A stretch of 64,000 nt of DNA from UBA10161 sp038891035. Lineage in GTDB: Archaea > Micrarchaeota > Micrarchaeia > Anstonellales > Anstonellaceae. How positions within the stretch are numbered: the first letter of the stretch is position 1; each line of letters begins with the position of its first letter. Below the pieces are notes generated by a model. It did not search any database and was not told the DNA's origin. It was given only the letters and a program-made list of their open reading frames with translations. Positions 41,399 through 50,517 of this stretch are shown here, piece after piece. The stretch spans positions 1-64,000 of the forward strand of contig JAWAEW010000001.1 in the NCBI GenBank assembly GCA_038891035.1, read 5' to 3'. A program made the position numbers and the translations under genes.

Positions 41399-42049
41399 AT
41401 GGATTCAGGGACAATTATCATTTCAATTAGGAAAAATTTAGCATACCTTGACACTCCTATATTGATTTCAGCTAAAGATGGAATAACAACTGCAGAATGG
41501 AATAATTACCGCCTTTTAGGTTCTTTCTTTATGCTTCTGTGCGGTGCAATAGGGTATTCAGTGCTCGGATCAATACTGATTATATCAGTCTCATCTTTGA
41601 CATATATCCTCACAAATCGTTGGCTTTTTGAGTTATTGCCCGCTCCTTGGTCTGAATTAGATCTGCTTTTGCTGTTAGCACTTATCTTTTCAGTTTTTCC
41701 ATTCACCAAGACATGGCCAACGATTTTTTCTCAGTTGAAATCAAATCCGCGCAAGATAATTAGCACCCAAGATACAATTACCTATAATGAGCAAGGGAAA
41801 GAATATATGCTACACAAAGCAAAAACAAGAGTAACTTACCAAGCTTCCAATCTATTTGGAATCTTACCTTTCAAAGTCGTCACATTCTATTTTGAATCCG
41901 ACGGAACAAAACTTCCTTTCTACAAAGTTTTGTTGTCTTTAAGTTTTGTAAAAAATGAAAATTATCAAAACATACACTGCGATGAATTTGTCAAGGTTAT
42001 GGAACGCACTTTTGGATTAGCCGGAAAGAGTACTCCATCAGCCCAGTAG
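41399..42049 (+). CDS. Membrane protein with two transmembrane helices and a beta-rich domain
   Basis: 216 residues. Two hydrophobic stretches at about 40-62 (LGSFFMLLCGAIGYSVLGSILIISVSSLTYIL) and 80-105 (LDLLLLLALIFSVFPF) are followed by a cytoplasmic or external beta-rich part (about 120-205: RKIISTQDTITYNEQGKEYMLHKAKTRVTYQASNLFGILPFKVVTFYFE). The overall layout is like PH-domain-type membrane proteins, but that is impression only. Function unknown. Confidence 0.55.
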   Translation: MDSGTIIISIRKNLAYLDTPILISAKDGITTAEWNNYRLLGSFFMLLCGAIGYSVLGSILIISVSSLTYILTNRWLFELLPAPWSELDLLLLLALIFSVFPFTKTWPTIFSQLKSNPRKIISTQDTITYNEQGKEYMLHKAKTRVTYQASNLFGILPFKVVTFYFESDGTKLPFYKVLLSLSFVKNENYQNIHCDEFVKVMERTFGLAGKSTPSAQ

Positions 42050-42104
42050 CAATCTAAGACTATTCTCAAAGCGCTTCACATTTTTTCTCACCTATCGGTT
42101 TTCT

Positions 42105-42494
42105 TTAGATGAGTTTTGCAGAAATCAGCTTTGCATTGCATTTCTCAAGCTCTGACTTTATCATCTTGACAGAATTTGCTGAAGGATTGCATTCCACAAT
42201 CCATAAAGCAGCCTCTCCTCTCCTTGTAGAATGAGAATGACTTGATACCAAATCTACTCCAAGATTTGCAAGCGTTAATGCAGCAGAAGCAAGAGCACCG
42301 GGCTTGTCTGAGAGTGCTATAGTGAGCCTCAGGATCTTTTTCTCTCGAGCAGGCTCAATAGTTATCTTCCAAGTTTTCTCATCCAAGCCAACAATCAATC
42401 TGTCATCTGCCATTATTCCAGCAGCTTCGCGCAAGTGCTGTGGGATAAGCACTCTCCCTTTTGAGTCCAATTTGCATATCTCTCTTAAAGCCAT
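42105..42494 (-). CDS. SpoVT/AbrB DNA-binding domain fused to an ACT domain
   Basis: 129 residues from ATG 42494; an upstream Met at 42551 would add 19 residues of no clear homology. Residues 1-45 are an AbrB-type swapped-hairpin DNA-binding domain (REICKLDSKGRVLIPQHLREAAGIMADDRLIVGL). Residues 58-129 form an ACT domain (RLTIALSDKPGALASAALTLANLGVDLVSSHSHSTRRGEAALWIVEC). The design suggests an amino-acid-responsive DNA-binding regulator. Its targets are unknown. Confidence 0.8.
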   Translation of the reverse strand: MALREICKLDSKGRVLIPQHLREAAGIMADDRLIVGLDEKTWKITIEPAREKKILRLTIALSDKPGALASAALTLANLGVDLVSSHSHSTRRGEAALWIVECNPSANSVKMIKSELEKCNAKLISAKLI

Positions 42495-42583
42495 CTGGGC
42501 CCTCTTCACAAACTTTTTGCAAAAATCCTTACTATTTCTTGTAAGCCTCAAGGTTTTTGAATGCTTCCAACTATTAGCTTTTT

Positions 42584-42657
42584 GCCCTCGTGGTATAACT
42601 TGGATAGCATGCGAGCTTGCGGAGCTTGAGATCCGCGTTCAAATCGCGGCGAGGGCG
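42584..42657 (+). tRNA. tRNA-Arg(GCG)
   Basis: 74 nt without an intron. Acceptor GCCCTCG pairs with CGAGGGC, discriminator G. The anticodon stem CGAGC/GCTTG (one G-U) closes the loop TT-GCG-GA, anticodon GCG, reading CGC and CGU arginine codons. T stem CCGCG/CGCGG, loop TTCAAAT. The D arm has one mismatch. CCA is not encoded. It lies 91 bp before the crtB remnant. Confidence 0.9.
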
Positions 42658-42748
42658 CTTAATTCCAAAAGGTGAGACAGATGAGGAAAGGAAAAAGGTC
42701 AGCAGTCAGGAGGCAATCAAGAAAAAGGGCAAAATCAAACTGAGTTTT

Positions 42749-43572
42749 ATGGACACCATAAAGCAAGATTTTCAGGAGTGCAAAGCGGTTCTTCAAAAAG
42801 GCTCAAAAACATTCTTCTTCTCCTCAAAAATATTGCCAAAGGAAAAGAAGAAGGCTTTTTGGGCAGTCTATGCCTTTTGCCGCAAAACTGACGACATTGT
42901 TGATGAAGGCTACGGCGATCATGCAAGCAAGGCAAAGAAGCTTTCTTTGTGGAAAAAGAACTTTTACGGGCGCTTTCAGGCAAAGGAAGCAGCGAGCCGA
43001 TAATTAGGGCATTTGCTGCAGTAGCTTTGCAGCACAAGATACCAAAAGCTTACCCTCTTATTCTTATCAAAGGTGTAGGTGCAGATTTACACAAACAAAA
43101 GTTTCGCACACTCAGTCAATTGCGCGCATACTGTTATTCGGTTGCCTCGGTAGTCGGCCTAATGCTTCTTCATGTGATGTGAGTAACTTCTGCAACTGCA
43201 AAAAAGAAAGCAATTGCACTTGGTATTGCAATGCAACTTACAAATATTCTGCGGGATGTGGCAGAAGATAAAGCTGCAGGAAGAATATACTTACCCACAA
43301 AAGATTTACAGTCCTTCAATCTATCTCGGTCTGATATTAGACCCAATTTGCCTAAAGCCAAAAGAGAAGCTTTCCGCAAGTTGATTGAGTTTGAATGCAA
43401 AAGAGCACAGCGCTATTACAACCAAGCAGCCTCAGGAATTTTGCTTTTGCCGAAGAATTTGCAGATTGCGATAGCTACTGCATCCAGTCTTTACTCTAGC
43501 ATACTTCAAAAGCTAAAAAGAGCAAATTATGATGTATGGAGAACTGCCAGACTCTCAAACAGATTTACCTAG
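42749..43572 (+). pseudogene. crtB: Phytoene synthase, broken by a frameshift and a stop
   Basis: Trans-isoprenyl diphosphate synthase that would join two geranylgeranyl diphosphates. Reading frames in order: 42749-43003 (KTFFFSSKILPKEKKKAFWAVYAFCRKTDDIVDEGYGD; both DxxxD-type regions begin here), then a one-base loss in the A-run 42953-42957 (W-K-K-E-L-L-R-A-L continues only after adding an A), and from the second frame (ELLRALSGKGSSEPII...) an in-frame TGA at 43180-43182 before GIAMQLTNILRDVAEDKAAGRIYLPTKDL, which holds the second Asp-rich motif. Otherwise full length. Loss of function is very likely. Confidence 0.9.
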
Positions 43573-43833
43573 TTCCCAGAATGCCACTGTAGCAAACATA
43601 AGTGCAAGCCCGAAGGCAAGGTTTTCAATTGGAATGAACGGAAGCCAAATGCCCAATACCTGGCCAGGATCAAAAATCCAAAGCCCAGCCCACGTCATCA
43701 AGTTGTCAAAAATAAGCTGGAAAAAAATGCAAACTGAAGCTGCTATTGCAAGCTTTCGTGCATTAGGTCTTGCTTTTACTACCAAATAAACTGAAGCACC
43801 CAGCCACAACAATGACAGAAGCGTGTATCCCAT
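43555..43833 (-). CDS. crtYd: Lycopene cyclase subunit, CrtYd-type (intact)
   Basis: 92 residues. Three predicted membrane helices and the motif IPIENLAFGL match the second half of heterodimeric lycopene cyclases (CrtYc plus CrtYd), which make beta-ionone rings. Its ATG follows the CrtYc stop by one base. It is the only open member of the carotenoid cluster, but useless without partners. The 3' end overlaps the crtB end by 18 bp. Confidence 0.75.
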   Translation of the reverse strand: MGYTLLSLLWLGASVYLVVKARPNARKLAIAASVCIFFQLIFDNLMTWAGLWIFDPGQVLGIWLPFIPIENLAFGLALMFATVAFWELGKSV

Positions 43834-43834
43834 T

Positions 43835-44132
43835 TCAACACTTCTTTTTTACTACTTCCCATATTACGATGTAAAACAAAGGTATAATAAGAAAAAACAA
43901 AACTTCTTCTATCGGCTGGTTTGCCACCGTTATTCCCAGCATATTATTTTAAGTCAAATTTCCAGTGTCCTCTTTCTACTGCAAAGATATCCCAGCCAAG
44001 AAAAATCAAAGCAACAGGGACAATTGCAAAGGCACACTTTCGAAAGTCAATTTTGACATTTGCAATCCAAGCTATTAGTAGTGATGAGAATAGAACCGCC
44101 GCCAGATACAAAGGATAATAATACCAACTCAT
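43835..44132 (-). pseudogene. crtYc: Lycopene cyclase subunit, CrtYc-type, frameshifted
   Basis: The first frame (44132 downward) gives WYYYPLYLAAVLFSSLLIAW ... LIFLGWDIFAVERGHWKFDLK and then a stop. The next frame continues NMLGITVANQPIEEVLFFLIIPLFYIVIWEVVKKKC, with the characteristic PIEE motif. One base change in the TTAAAATAATATG region (about 43940-43952) explains the break. The ATG overlaps the crtI stop (ATGA), consistent with a former operon crtI-crtYc-crtYd. Confidence 0.82.
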
Positions 44133-45604
44133 AGGCCAAAATCCCTCTTGAACCTCTCTTCAATCAGCTGCGCCGAAAGCAAAACTATCGGAATCCCACT
44201 TCCAGGATGGGTGCTTGCCCCTACAAAATAAAGCCTTTTTATCTTTTTGTCCTTGTTTGGAGGTCTAAATCCTGCTGACTGAAGCAGGGTAGGTGAAAGA
44301 CCAAATGTGGCGCCATCTTCTAAGTTGAATGCTTCTTTCCAATCAAGAGGAGTAAATATCTTTTCCATAACAATTCTTTCCCTCAAACCAGCAAGTCCGG
44401 ATTTTTCAAGCTTTTCCAAAATTTTTTCCTTCAGCTTCGGGGCCTCAGTTTTCCAATCTATATTTGAGGATAGATTTGGCACAGAAACCAAGATGTAAAT
44501 TATGCTTTTTCCAGCAGGAGCAATTGTGTTATCATGAACACATGGATTAGCAACGTAAATTCCTGGATTTTTCGGCATCACCTTCCTGTCAAAAATATCC
44601 TCGAAAGTCTCAAGATAATCCTCTGGAAGGAAAAAAGAATGATGAGGAATCTCCATCTTACCTTCAATTCCAAGGTATATCATAAAAGCAGAGCAAGAAG
44701 CCTTCAAAGATCTAACCTTCCAATCTGGCATATGTGGCCTTTCCTTTTCATCTATCAATTTCAAGTAAGTATAAGGCAAATCTGCGTTTGAAATTACTGC
44801 ATCAGCCTCAACCTCTTTTCCATCTTGCAGTAAAACTCACTTTGCAACGCCTTCTTTGATGAGTATTTTTTTTACTGCGCACGATGTATGTACCTTTACT
44901 CCAAGCTCACCGCAAAGCCTCTCCATTACCTCTGCATCGAATAAAGTCCGTCTTGAGGATACCAAACTCCTTCTGTGAATTCTACATACGGAATAGCCCA
45001 TATACTGCAGGAAGTTTAGTTGGGGCTGCTCCAATATAGACAGATTGTAATGAAAAAGCAATCCTTATTTTTGGGTTGGAAAAATACTCCCACGTCTTTG
45101 CATAAACGCTTTTCAATGCCCCGGAAGATAAAAGAGCAGAAATCCTGCGAAAACTGAGCATATCATAAGGCGAATCAAAATTTTTCTCGATAAATTCCTT
45201 CAGTGCAATTTCATAGTATTTTTTGTAATCCGCAAGATAGCGCGAATATCTTTCAGCATCTGTTTTTGAGTATTTTTCAATTTCTGCAATCATTTTTCTT
45301 GTATCGGTGTCCGGACAAAACTCACTTCCATCTTCATATCTTATCCTGTAAGTAGGATGCAACTGCTGTTTTTTGATGTAGTTTTGCATCTTCCTGCCCA
45401 AATCTTCAAAGAACTTATTAAGAACCCAAGGCATCAGAAGTAGCGTAGGGCCTGCATCTACCTTGGATCCATCTTTTTGGAAATTTGAAAGTCTGCCTCC
45501 TACCTTCTCATTTTTTCGTATATCTCTACCCGACAGCCCAGCTTTGCAAGCCTGCATGCTGCTGCCATGCCGCCTACTCCTGCTCCTATAATCGCGACTT
45601 TCAT
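44129..45604 (-). pseudogene. crtI: Phytoene desaturase, broken by several frameshifts and a stop
   Basis: The FAD-binding N-terminus MKVAIIGAGVGGMAAACRLAKLGCRVEIYEK (from 45604) needs an extra A in an A-run (about 45509-45515) to continue as NEKVGGRLSNFQKDGSKVDAGPTLLLM. The frame ends after YIGAAPTKLPAVYGLFRM; another frame continues VEFTEGVWYPQDGLYSMQR; a third continues EVMERLCGELGVKVHTSC up to an in-frame TGA at 44837-44839; the last part holds DAVISNADLPYTYLKLI and the C-terminal YFVGASTHPGSGIP. At least three frameshifts and one nonsense codon, so certainly non-functional if the sequence is correct. Confidence 0.92.
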
Positions 45605-45682
45605 AATATCTCCTACGTCAATTGTGGAAAATAACCTTTATTAATTAGATTACAGACGATTATAGGGCTTTAAGGGAAGTTT

Positions 45683-47434
45683 ATGGAGCAAATAAATTTT
45701 GTGAATTGCAAAATTGGTGGGCCTGCAGGTTCAGGGGTTGCAACCATGGGAGCCCTTTTTGCAAAATGTCTTCAACGCTGCGGGCTTTATGTAGTTGGGA
45801 CCAACGACTATCCCTCACTTATTAAGGGAGGACACAACACTTACAAGATTCGCGCAGCTCCGCATCCAATTACTGCAATTGTAGGCAAGTATGATTTGCT
45901 TGTTGCATTAGACAAGCTTACTATACAGCTTCATGCTTCTGAACTTTCTTCTGGAGGAGCTATAATTTATGATTCAAACAAAGTCAAAGATGCCGAGCAG
46001 ATTGTAGCAAGGAAGGACATCCACCTTATTGGAATGCCTCTTACTCAAATGGCTGCAGCTGCAGGCGGGGAAATAATGTTCAACAGCGTTGCATTAGGAG
46101 CAGCCATGGGCCTGATGCAGATTGATTTTGAAATCATAAGAAATATGATGCAGAAGATTTGGGCAAGGAAAGGTCAAAAGGTAGTAGAGGCAAACATTGC
46201 AGCTGCTCTTGCAGGCCACCAAGCCTCAAAGTCTGCCCTCTCGCATCCTTTCAAGGTGAAGATAGAATTTATCAAAAGAGAAAAGACATTATTTATGAAC
46301 GGAAATGAAGCCTCTGTGGCAGGAGCAATAAAGGCAGGATGCAAATTTGTGGCAGAATATCCAATGTCTCCGTCCTCATCTATTTTACACCTTATGGCAG
46401 GGCATGAATGGGACTATGGCATCATCGTCAAGCAAACAGAAGACGAAATTGCAGCTGCAAATATGATTTGCGGAGCTGCTTTCGCCGGAGTGCGGGCGAT
46501 GACTGCTACTTCAGGCGGAGGATTCTCGCTAATGGTTGAGGCACTGGGGCTGATGGGAATAAGCGAAACGCCGTGCGTTATTTTCGAATCACAGCGTTGC
46601 GGCCCATCCACTGGTCTGCCTACCTATACCGAACAGGCAGATTTGCAATTTGTCCTTCACGCCTCTCAAGGGGAATTCCCAAGAGTAGTAATCGCACCTG
46701 GGGATCCACTCGAATGCTATATCGAGGCTATCAATGCATTCAACATTGCAGAGATAGCTCAAACCCCAGTGATCGTACTTTTGGACAAATTCCTCTCAGA
46801 GACTTCGATTACCATGGAAGATATCAGAAAAATAGAAGTGAAAATCGATAGGGGCAAACTCATGTCTGACCAGCAAATGCAAAATGAAAACTCATTCAAG
46901 CGCTATCAAATTACCTCAGATGGAATTTCGCCGCGCTGCCTTCCTGGCCAGCCAAACGGCCTTCACGTATGTTCCTCATACGAGCATGATGAAACTGGCT
47001 ACACTTCCGAGGCCCCAGATGTGCGCGTGGCTATGATAAACAAAAGGGCTAAAAAATTGGCAGCGATTCCAGAAAGCATAATAGCACCTTCATTTCACGG
47101 ATCTCCTAGGCAAGAGGCAGAAGTAGTTGCAGTATGCTGGGGCTCCACAAAAATGCCAATGCTTGAAGCGCTCAAACTGCTTGCTTCAGAGGGGAAAAAG
47201 GTAAGGGCAATGCACATAAGGTACGCTTCTCCTTTCCCTTCTAAGGCAGTTTTAGAAGAGCTGAAAGCAGCAAAAAACGTCATCATTTTTGAAGGAAATT
47301 CAGGAGCCCAAATGCGATCATTGATTTTTGAAAAGACAGGTTTTTACATTCAAAAAGCTTATCTTCGCTACGATGGAAGGCCATTTAAGCCTGAGGAAAT
47401 TGCAGATGCAATAAAGAGGGAATTCTATGGTTAG
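45683..47434 (+). CDS. korA: 2-oxoacid:ferredoxin oxidoreductase, fused gamma-alpha subunit
   Basis: 583 residues. The first 190 are the gamma-type domain (GGPAGSGVATMGALFAKCLQRCGLYV ... YPSLIKGGHNTYKI), followed by the alpha domain (GNEASVAGAIKAGCKFVAEYPMSPSSSILHLMA, TEDEIAAANMICGAAFAGVRAMTATSGGGFSLM). Together with the beta subunit it converts a 2-oxoacid and CoA to acyl-CoA and CO2, reducing ferredoxin. 2-oxoglutarate or branched-chain keto acids are candidate substrates. Overlaps korB by 8 bp. Confidence 0.92.
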   Translation: MEQINFVNCKIGGPAGSGVATMGALFAKCLQRCGLYVVGTNDYPSLIKGGHNTYKIRAAPHPITAIVGKYDLLVALDKLTIQLHASELSSGGAIIYDSNKVKDAEQIVARKDIHLIGMPLTQMAAAAGGEIMFNSVALGAAMGLMQIDFEIIRNMMQKIWARKGQKVVEANIAAALAGHQASKSALSHPFKVKIEFIKREKTLFMNGNEASVAGAIKAGCKFVAEYPMSPSSSILHLMAGHEWDYGIIVKQTEDEIAAANMICGAAFAGVRAMTATSGGGFSLMVEALGLMGISETPCVIFESQRCGPSTGLPTYTEQADLQFVLHASQGEFPRVVIAPGDPLECYIEAINAFNIAEIAQTPVIVLLDKFLSETSITMEDIRKIEVKIDRGKLMSDQQMQNENSFKRYQITSDGISPRCLPGQPNGLHVCSSYEHDETGYTSEAPDVRVAMINKRAKKLAAIPESIIAPSFHGSPRQEAEVVAVCWGSTKMPMLEALKLLASEGKKVRAMHIRYASPFPSKAVLEELKAAKNVIIFEGNSGAQMRSLIFEKTGFYIQKAYLRYDGRPFKPEEIADAIKREFYG

Positions 47435-48281
47435 TGTAGCTGAATTCAATTCGCCTCACCAAATAACTTGGTGCCCTGGATGCGGCGATTTTGGAATATT
47501 AATCGCCCTTAAAGGGGCACTTGCAAAGCTGGGCATTCCGCCACATCAGGCAGTAGTGGTTTCTGGCATAGGATGCGGTGGCAAAATCCCACATTTCATC
47601 AGAACATATGGATTTGAAGGAATCCACGGAAGGGCGCTTCCTGCAGCAACCGGCATCCACCTTTCAAACGACCGGCTTACTGTCGTTGCAATTGGAGGGG
47701 ATGGGGACGGCTGCGGAATTGGATTGGGCCACTTCATGCACACTATGAGAAGGAATTTGGATATAACTTATATCATTCAAGATAATGAAATCTACGGCCT
47801 TACAGTAGGGCAAGCCTCACCTACCACTAAAAAAGGCGTGATTACTAAAAGCACCCCACATGGCACCCCTGAAGACCCAATCAATCCCCCACTTATGGCA
47901 CTTGCAGCAGGAGCAACTTTTGTTGCCCGCGGTTTTTCAGGCGACATACCTCATCTTACAGACTTGATTGCAAAAGGGATTGCCCACCGCGGAGTAGCAT
48001 TTATTGACGTTTTTCAGCCTTGCGTTACGTGGAGAAAAGATTTACCCTATGAGCTTTACCAAAAGAAAATCTACAAGCTAGAAGCTGAAGGCCATGATCC
48101 TTCAGATTGGCACGCTGCAGTAGCTCGCGCATGTGAAACCGAGCGCTGGCCGATAGGCGTATTTTATCAGGTGCAAAAGCCAATTTACACTGACCAAATT
48201 CCCTTCATCAAGGAAAAGCCACTGGTCTCACATGACATCTCTAACATTGATATTTCAAAGTACGTAGAAGAATTCATGTGA
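47427..48281 (+). CDS. korB: 2-oxoacid:ferredoxin oxidoreductase, beta subunit
   Basis: 284 residues. It carries the thiamine diphosphate site: WCPGCGDFGILIALKGAL at the start, VVSGIGCGGKIPHFIRTYGFEGIHGRALPAATGIHLSN, GGDGDGCGIGLGHFMHTMRRN, and DNEIYGLTVGQASPTTKKG. Part of a two-subunit enzyme without a separate ferredoxin-like delta subunit. The end overlaps the convergent glutamate dehydrogenase gene by 8 bp; their products share 2-oxoglutarate metabolism, so linkage is sensible. Confidence 0.94.
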   Translation: MVSVAEFNSPHQITWCPGCGDFGILIALKGALAKLGIPPHQAVVVSGIGCGGKIPHFIRTYGFEGIHGRALPAATGIHLSNDRLTVVAIGGDGDGCGIGLGHFMHTMRRNLDITYIIQDNEIYGLTVGQASPTTKKGVITKSTPHGTPEDPINPPLMALAAGATFVARGFSGDIPHLTDLIAKGIAHRGVAFIDVFQPCVTWRKDLPYELYQKKIYKLEAEGHDPSDWHAAVARACETERWPIGVFYQVQKPIYTDQIPFIKEKPLVSHDISNIDISKYVEEFM

Positions 48282-49359
48282 GCTTTTCCATCGCAGACTT
48301 TACTCTTTCTTTTGCTATTTGCAGGGCCGCTTGCCGAACATCAAAGCTGTCCTTTTGCAACACCAGCCTAGTGTTTGTAACTATTTTTTCTTTTACAGTT
48401 GCAAACATCTCCTGCTCGCTTCCGCCGATATATTCTACGTATGAAGAAATTACCCCACCTGCATTTGCAACAAAATCAGGAATAATCAAAACACCACTTT
48501 TTGCCAGCTGAAGCTCAATTTCATGTGTCATAGGGATGTTTGCAGCCTCCACAATAACCCGTGCTTTGACCTTTTGGACATTTTCCTGGTTTATTACATT
48601 TGGTCTTGCACCCGGAATTAGTACATCGCATTTGAGCTCAAAAAGCTGGGCAGCTGCAAGAACAGTTGCTCCAGGATAATGCACCACACTTCCCTTTTCT
48701 TTTTTAGTCTCCATCAACTTCTCATAATTCAGTCCGCTTTCAAGGTAGGCGGTCCCCTTTGAGTCAGAAACCGCTATTATTTTTGCACCTTTTTGGCTGA
48801 GGAATTTTGCAGTAAATGTTCCAACATTTCCAAAACCTTCTATTGCTACTTTTGCATCTTCAAGTGGAATTTTTGCATGCTCAAGTGCGACTTCAGTTGC
48901 AAGTGCCACTCCAAATCCAGTTGAGCCAAGCTCGTGCGGCAATCCGCCCATGCTCTTTGGCTTGCCAGTAGCTGCTTTTGGAGTACCTATAGTTTTTGCA
49001 ATTATCTCCATTTCATGCTCTCCCATATTCATGTCTGGGCCTGCAATGTAGTATGAAGGAACTAATGGTGCTATTTTGGAGGCAAATGCAGCAACAATCT
49101 TGTCCTTGTTTGGGGCATTGCCATTTGCCTTTATCCCTGCCTTTGCCCCACCAAAAGGTATTCCGGCAAGGGCATTTTTCCAAGTCATTGCCCTTGCAAG
49201 GCCAAACACCTCCTCCACTGTAATATCTGGCACCATACGTACTCCGCCTTTTCCAGGACCAAGCGCAGTGTTGTCCACTACGACGATCCCTTGCATCTTT
49301 GTGGCAGGGTCATAAACCTGAAGTATTCTTTCAGGTCCAAATTCGTCTTCGAATGGCAT
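48274..49359 (-). CDS. gdhA: Glutamate dehydrogenase family (Glu/Leu/Phe/Val type)
   Basis: 361 residues from ATG 49359, with GGAGAGTGAG before it. The longer frame to 49461 overlaps the upstream gene. Oxidative deamination of an amino acid to a keto acid. Seen: GGVRMVPDITVEEVFGLARAMTWKNALAGIPFGGAKAGI (Lys-containing active-site motif), GPDMNMGEHEMEII, the NAD(P)-binding VAIEGFGNVGTFTAKFLSQKGAKIIAVSDSKGTAY. Somewhat shorter than hexameric GDH (about 420), so leucine-type substrates remain possible. Confidence 0.88.
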   Translation of the reverse strand: MPFEDEFGPERILQVYDPATKMQGIVVVDNTALGPGKGGVRMVPDITVEEVFGLARAMTWKNALAGIPFGGAKAGIKANGNAPNKDKIVAAFASKIAPLVPSYYIAGPDMNMGEHEMEIIAKTIGTPKAATGKPKSMGGLPHELGSTGFGVALATEVALEHAKIPLEDAKVAIEGFGNVGTFTAKFLSQKGAKIIAVSDSKGTAYLESGLNYEKLMETKKEKGSVVHYPGATVLAAAQLFELKCDVLIPGARPNVINQENVQKVKARVIVEAANIPMTHEIELQLAKSGVLIIPDFVANAGGVISSYVEYIGGSEQEMFATVKEKIVTNTRLVLQKDSFDVRQAALQIAKERVKSAMEKLT

Positions 49360-49399
49360 ACACTCACTCTCCTTCAAGTTTGCAAAATTTTGTTTTCGA

Positions 49400-50419
49400 T
49401 CAGGCACCTTTGCATCGATGTGTGGTCGGATCACAGAATTGATTTGGCGGGCAGTCTTCATGCCTTGTGCAAATTATCTTCACGCAGCGGTAGGCATTTA
49501 CAGAATAAGTGTCAGTTTCGCATCTTTCATCGTATGCACAGTGGGCAGAAGAGGTGCAATAGCCTGCCTTAAGTATGCATCTATGCTCCTTGGGGTCGCA
49601 TTTTTGGTAAAATGTGCATTCGGCATCAGATGAACAGTAACCAGGCCTTGAGATGCAGCGTCGGCTTCCGATATCACAAATTTGCCAAGCTTCGCATTCT
49701 GCATTTGAGCCGCAAAGTCCGCGCTTGGCTTCGCACCTGTGGGTTTTTTGGTTGCAAAGCTGCCAGGAAGTGCACTGTTCATCATTTTCACAGAATCCTG
49801 CCGCGGCCACACACCTTCTAATTACAGGATCACAAGTTTGCCATTCTGCACAATCCAAATCGTTATTACAGAAGCCTTCCCTAAGTACGCACCTGTTGGT
49901 TGTAGTGTTGCAAAGCTGCCATTCCTTACAGTCTATATTTGTAGAACATCTCCCAGGCAGAGGCACGCACTTCCCAGTTGTCAGATTGCAAGTCTGATAC
50001 GCCTCGCAGTCATAGTGGTCCCTGCAGAGGCCAGGCTTAGGGACACACACATGCTTTATTGAGCTGCATACTTCTGTTTCTTGGTTGCAATATTCGTCGC
50101 GGTCGCAAAAGCCAGCTTTAGGCCTGCAAGTGTTGTTCCCACTCACATCGCATACTTGCCAGGCTTCACAATCTACATCTGATCTGCATTTTCCCTTTAT
50201 ATAGGTGCATTTATGAGATATAGCATCACAAACTTTCAAGGTGTCATTACAGTCAGCATCCACATTACAATATCCAGGGCGAAGTACACATACCTTCTTT
50301 GCAGTGTCGCAATATTGCCAAGCTTTGCAGCTCTTGTCGCTACTGCATCCTCCAGAAGTGCAGCCATGGAGGATAAAAAGAGTGGCCAATGCCAGTAAAG
50401 CAAAAAGCCTGACCTTCAA
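49400..50419 (-). CDS. Lipoprotein with about ten EGF-like Cys-rich repeats
   Basis: 339 residues. Lipobox LFILHGC (Cys20), then about ten repeats of around 28-30 residues, each of the form GxCxxDxDCxxWQxCDxxxxxCV (for example PGYCNVDADCNDTLKVCDAISHKC, AGFCDRDEYCNQETEVCSSIKHVC, LREGFCNNDLDCAEWQTCDP). The regular four-Cys repeats give small disulfide-bonded modules on the outer surface. Trp-Gln in most repeats is conspicuous. Such genes grow by unit duplication. Probably for adhesion; not proven. A different repeat type from that at 40589. Confidence 0.78.
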   Translation of the reverse strand: MKVRLFALLALATLFILHGCTSGGCSSDKSCKAWQYCDTAKKVCVLRPGYCNVDADCNDTLKVCDAISHKCTYIKGKCRSDVDCEAWQVCDVSGNNTCRPKAGFCDRDEYCNQETEVCSSIKHVCVPKPGLCRDHYDCEAYQTCNLTTGKCVPLPGRCSTNIDCKEWQLCNTTTNRCVLREGFCNNDLDCAEWQTCDPVIRRCVAAAGFCENDEQCTSWQLCNQKTHRCEAKRGLCGSNAECEAWQICDIGSRRCISRPGYCSSDAECTFYQKCDPKEHRCILKAGYCTSSAHCAYDERCETDTYSVNAYRCVKIICTRHEDCPPNQFCDPTTHRCKGA

Positions 50420-50517
50420 CCAATCACCGTAAGATTTTCAGCTGATAAATTATTAAAAATCATTAAGTGCAGGACTCAACGAATAGATTTTTAATCTTTC
50501 AAAGCACAAGATGCGAT

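Noticed and set aside
42617..43003. 128-codon frame starting inside tRNA-Arg
   Set aside because: The frame begins within the tRNA gene; homology to phytoene synthase begins at the ATG 42749.
43180..43182. TGA read as an amino acid in crtB and crtI
   Set aside because: Many intact genes in the window end with TGA, and the same pseudogenes have frameshifts, so decay is the simpler explanation.
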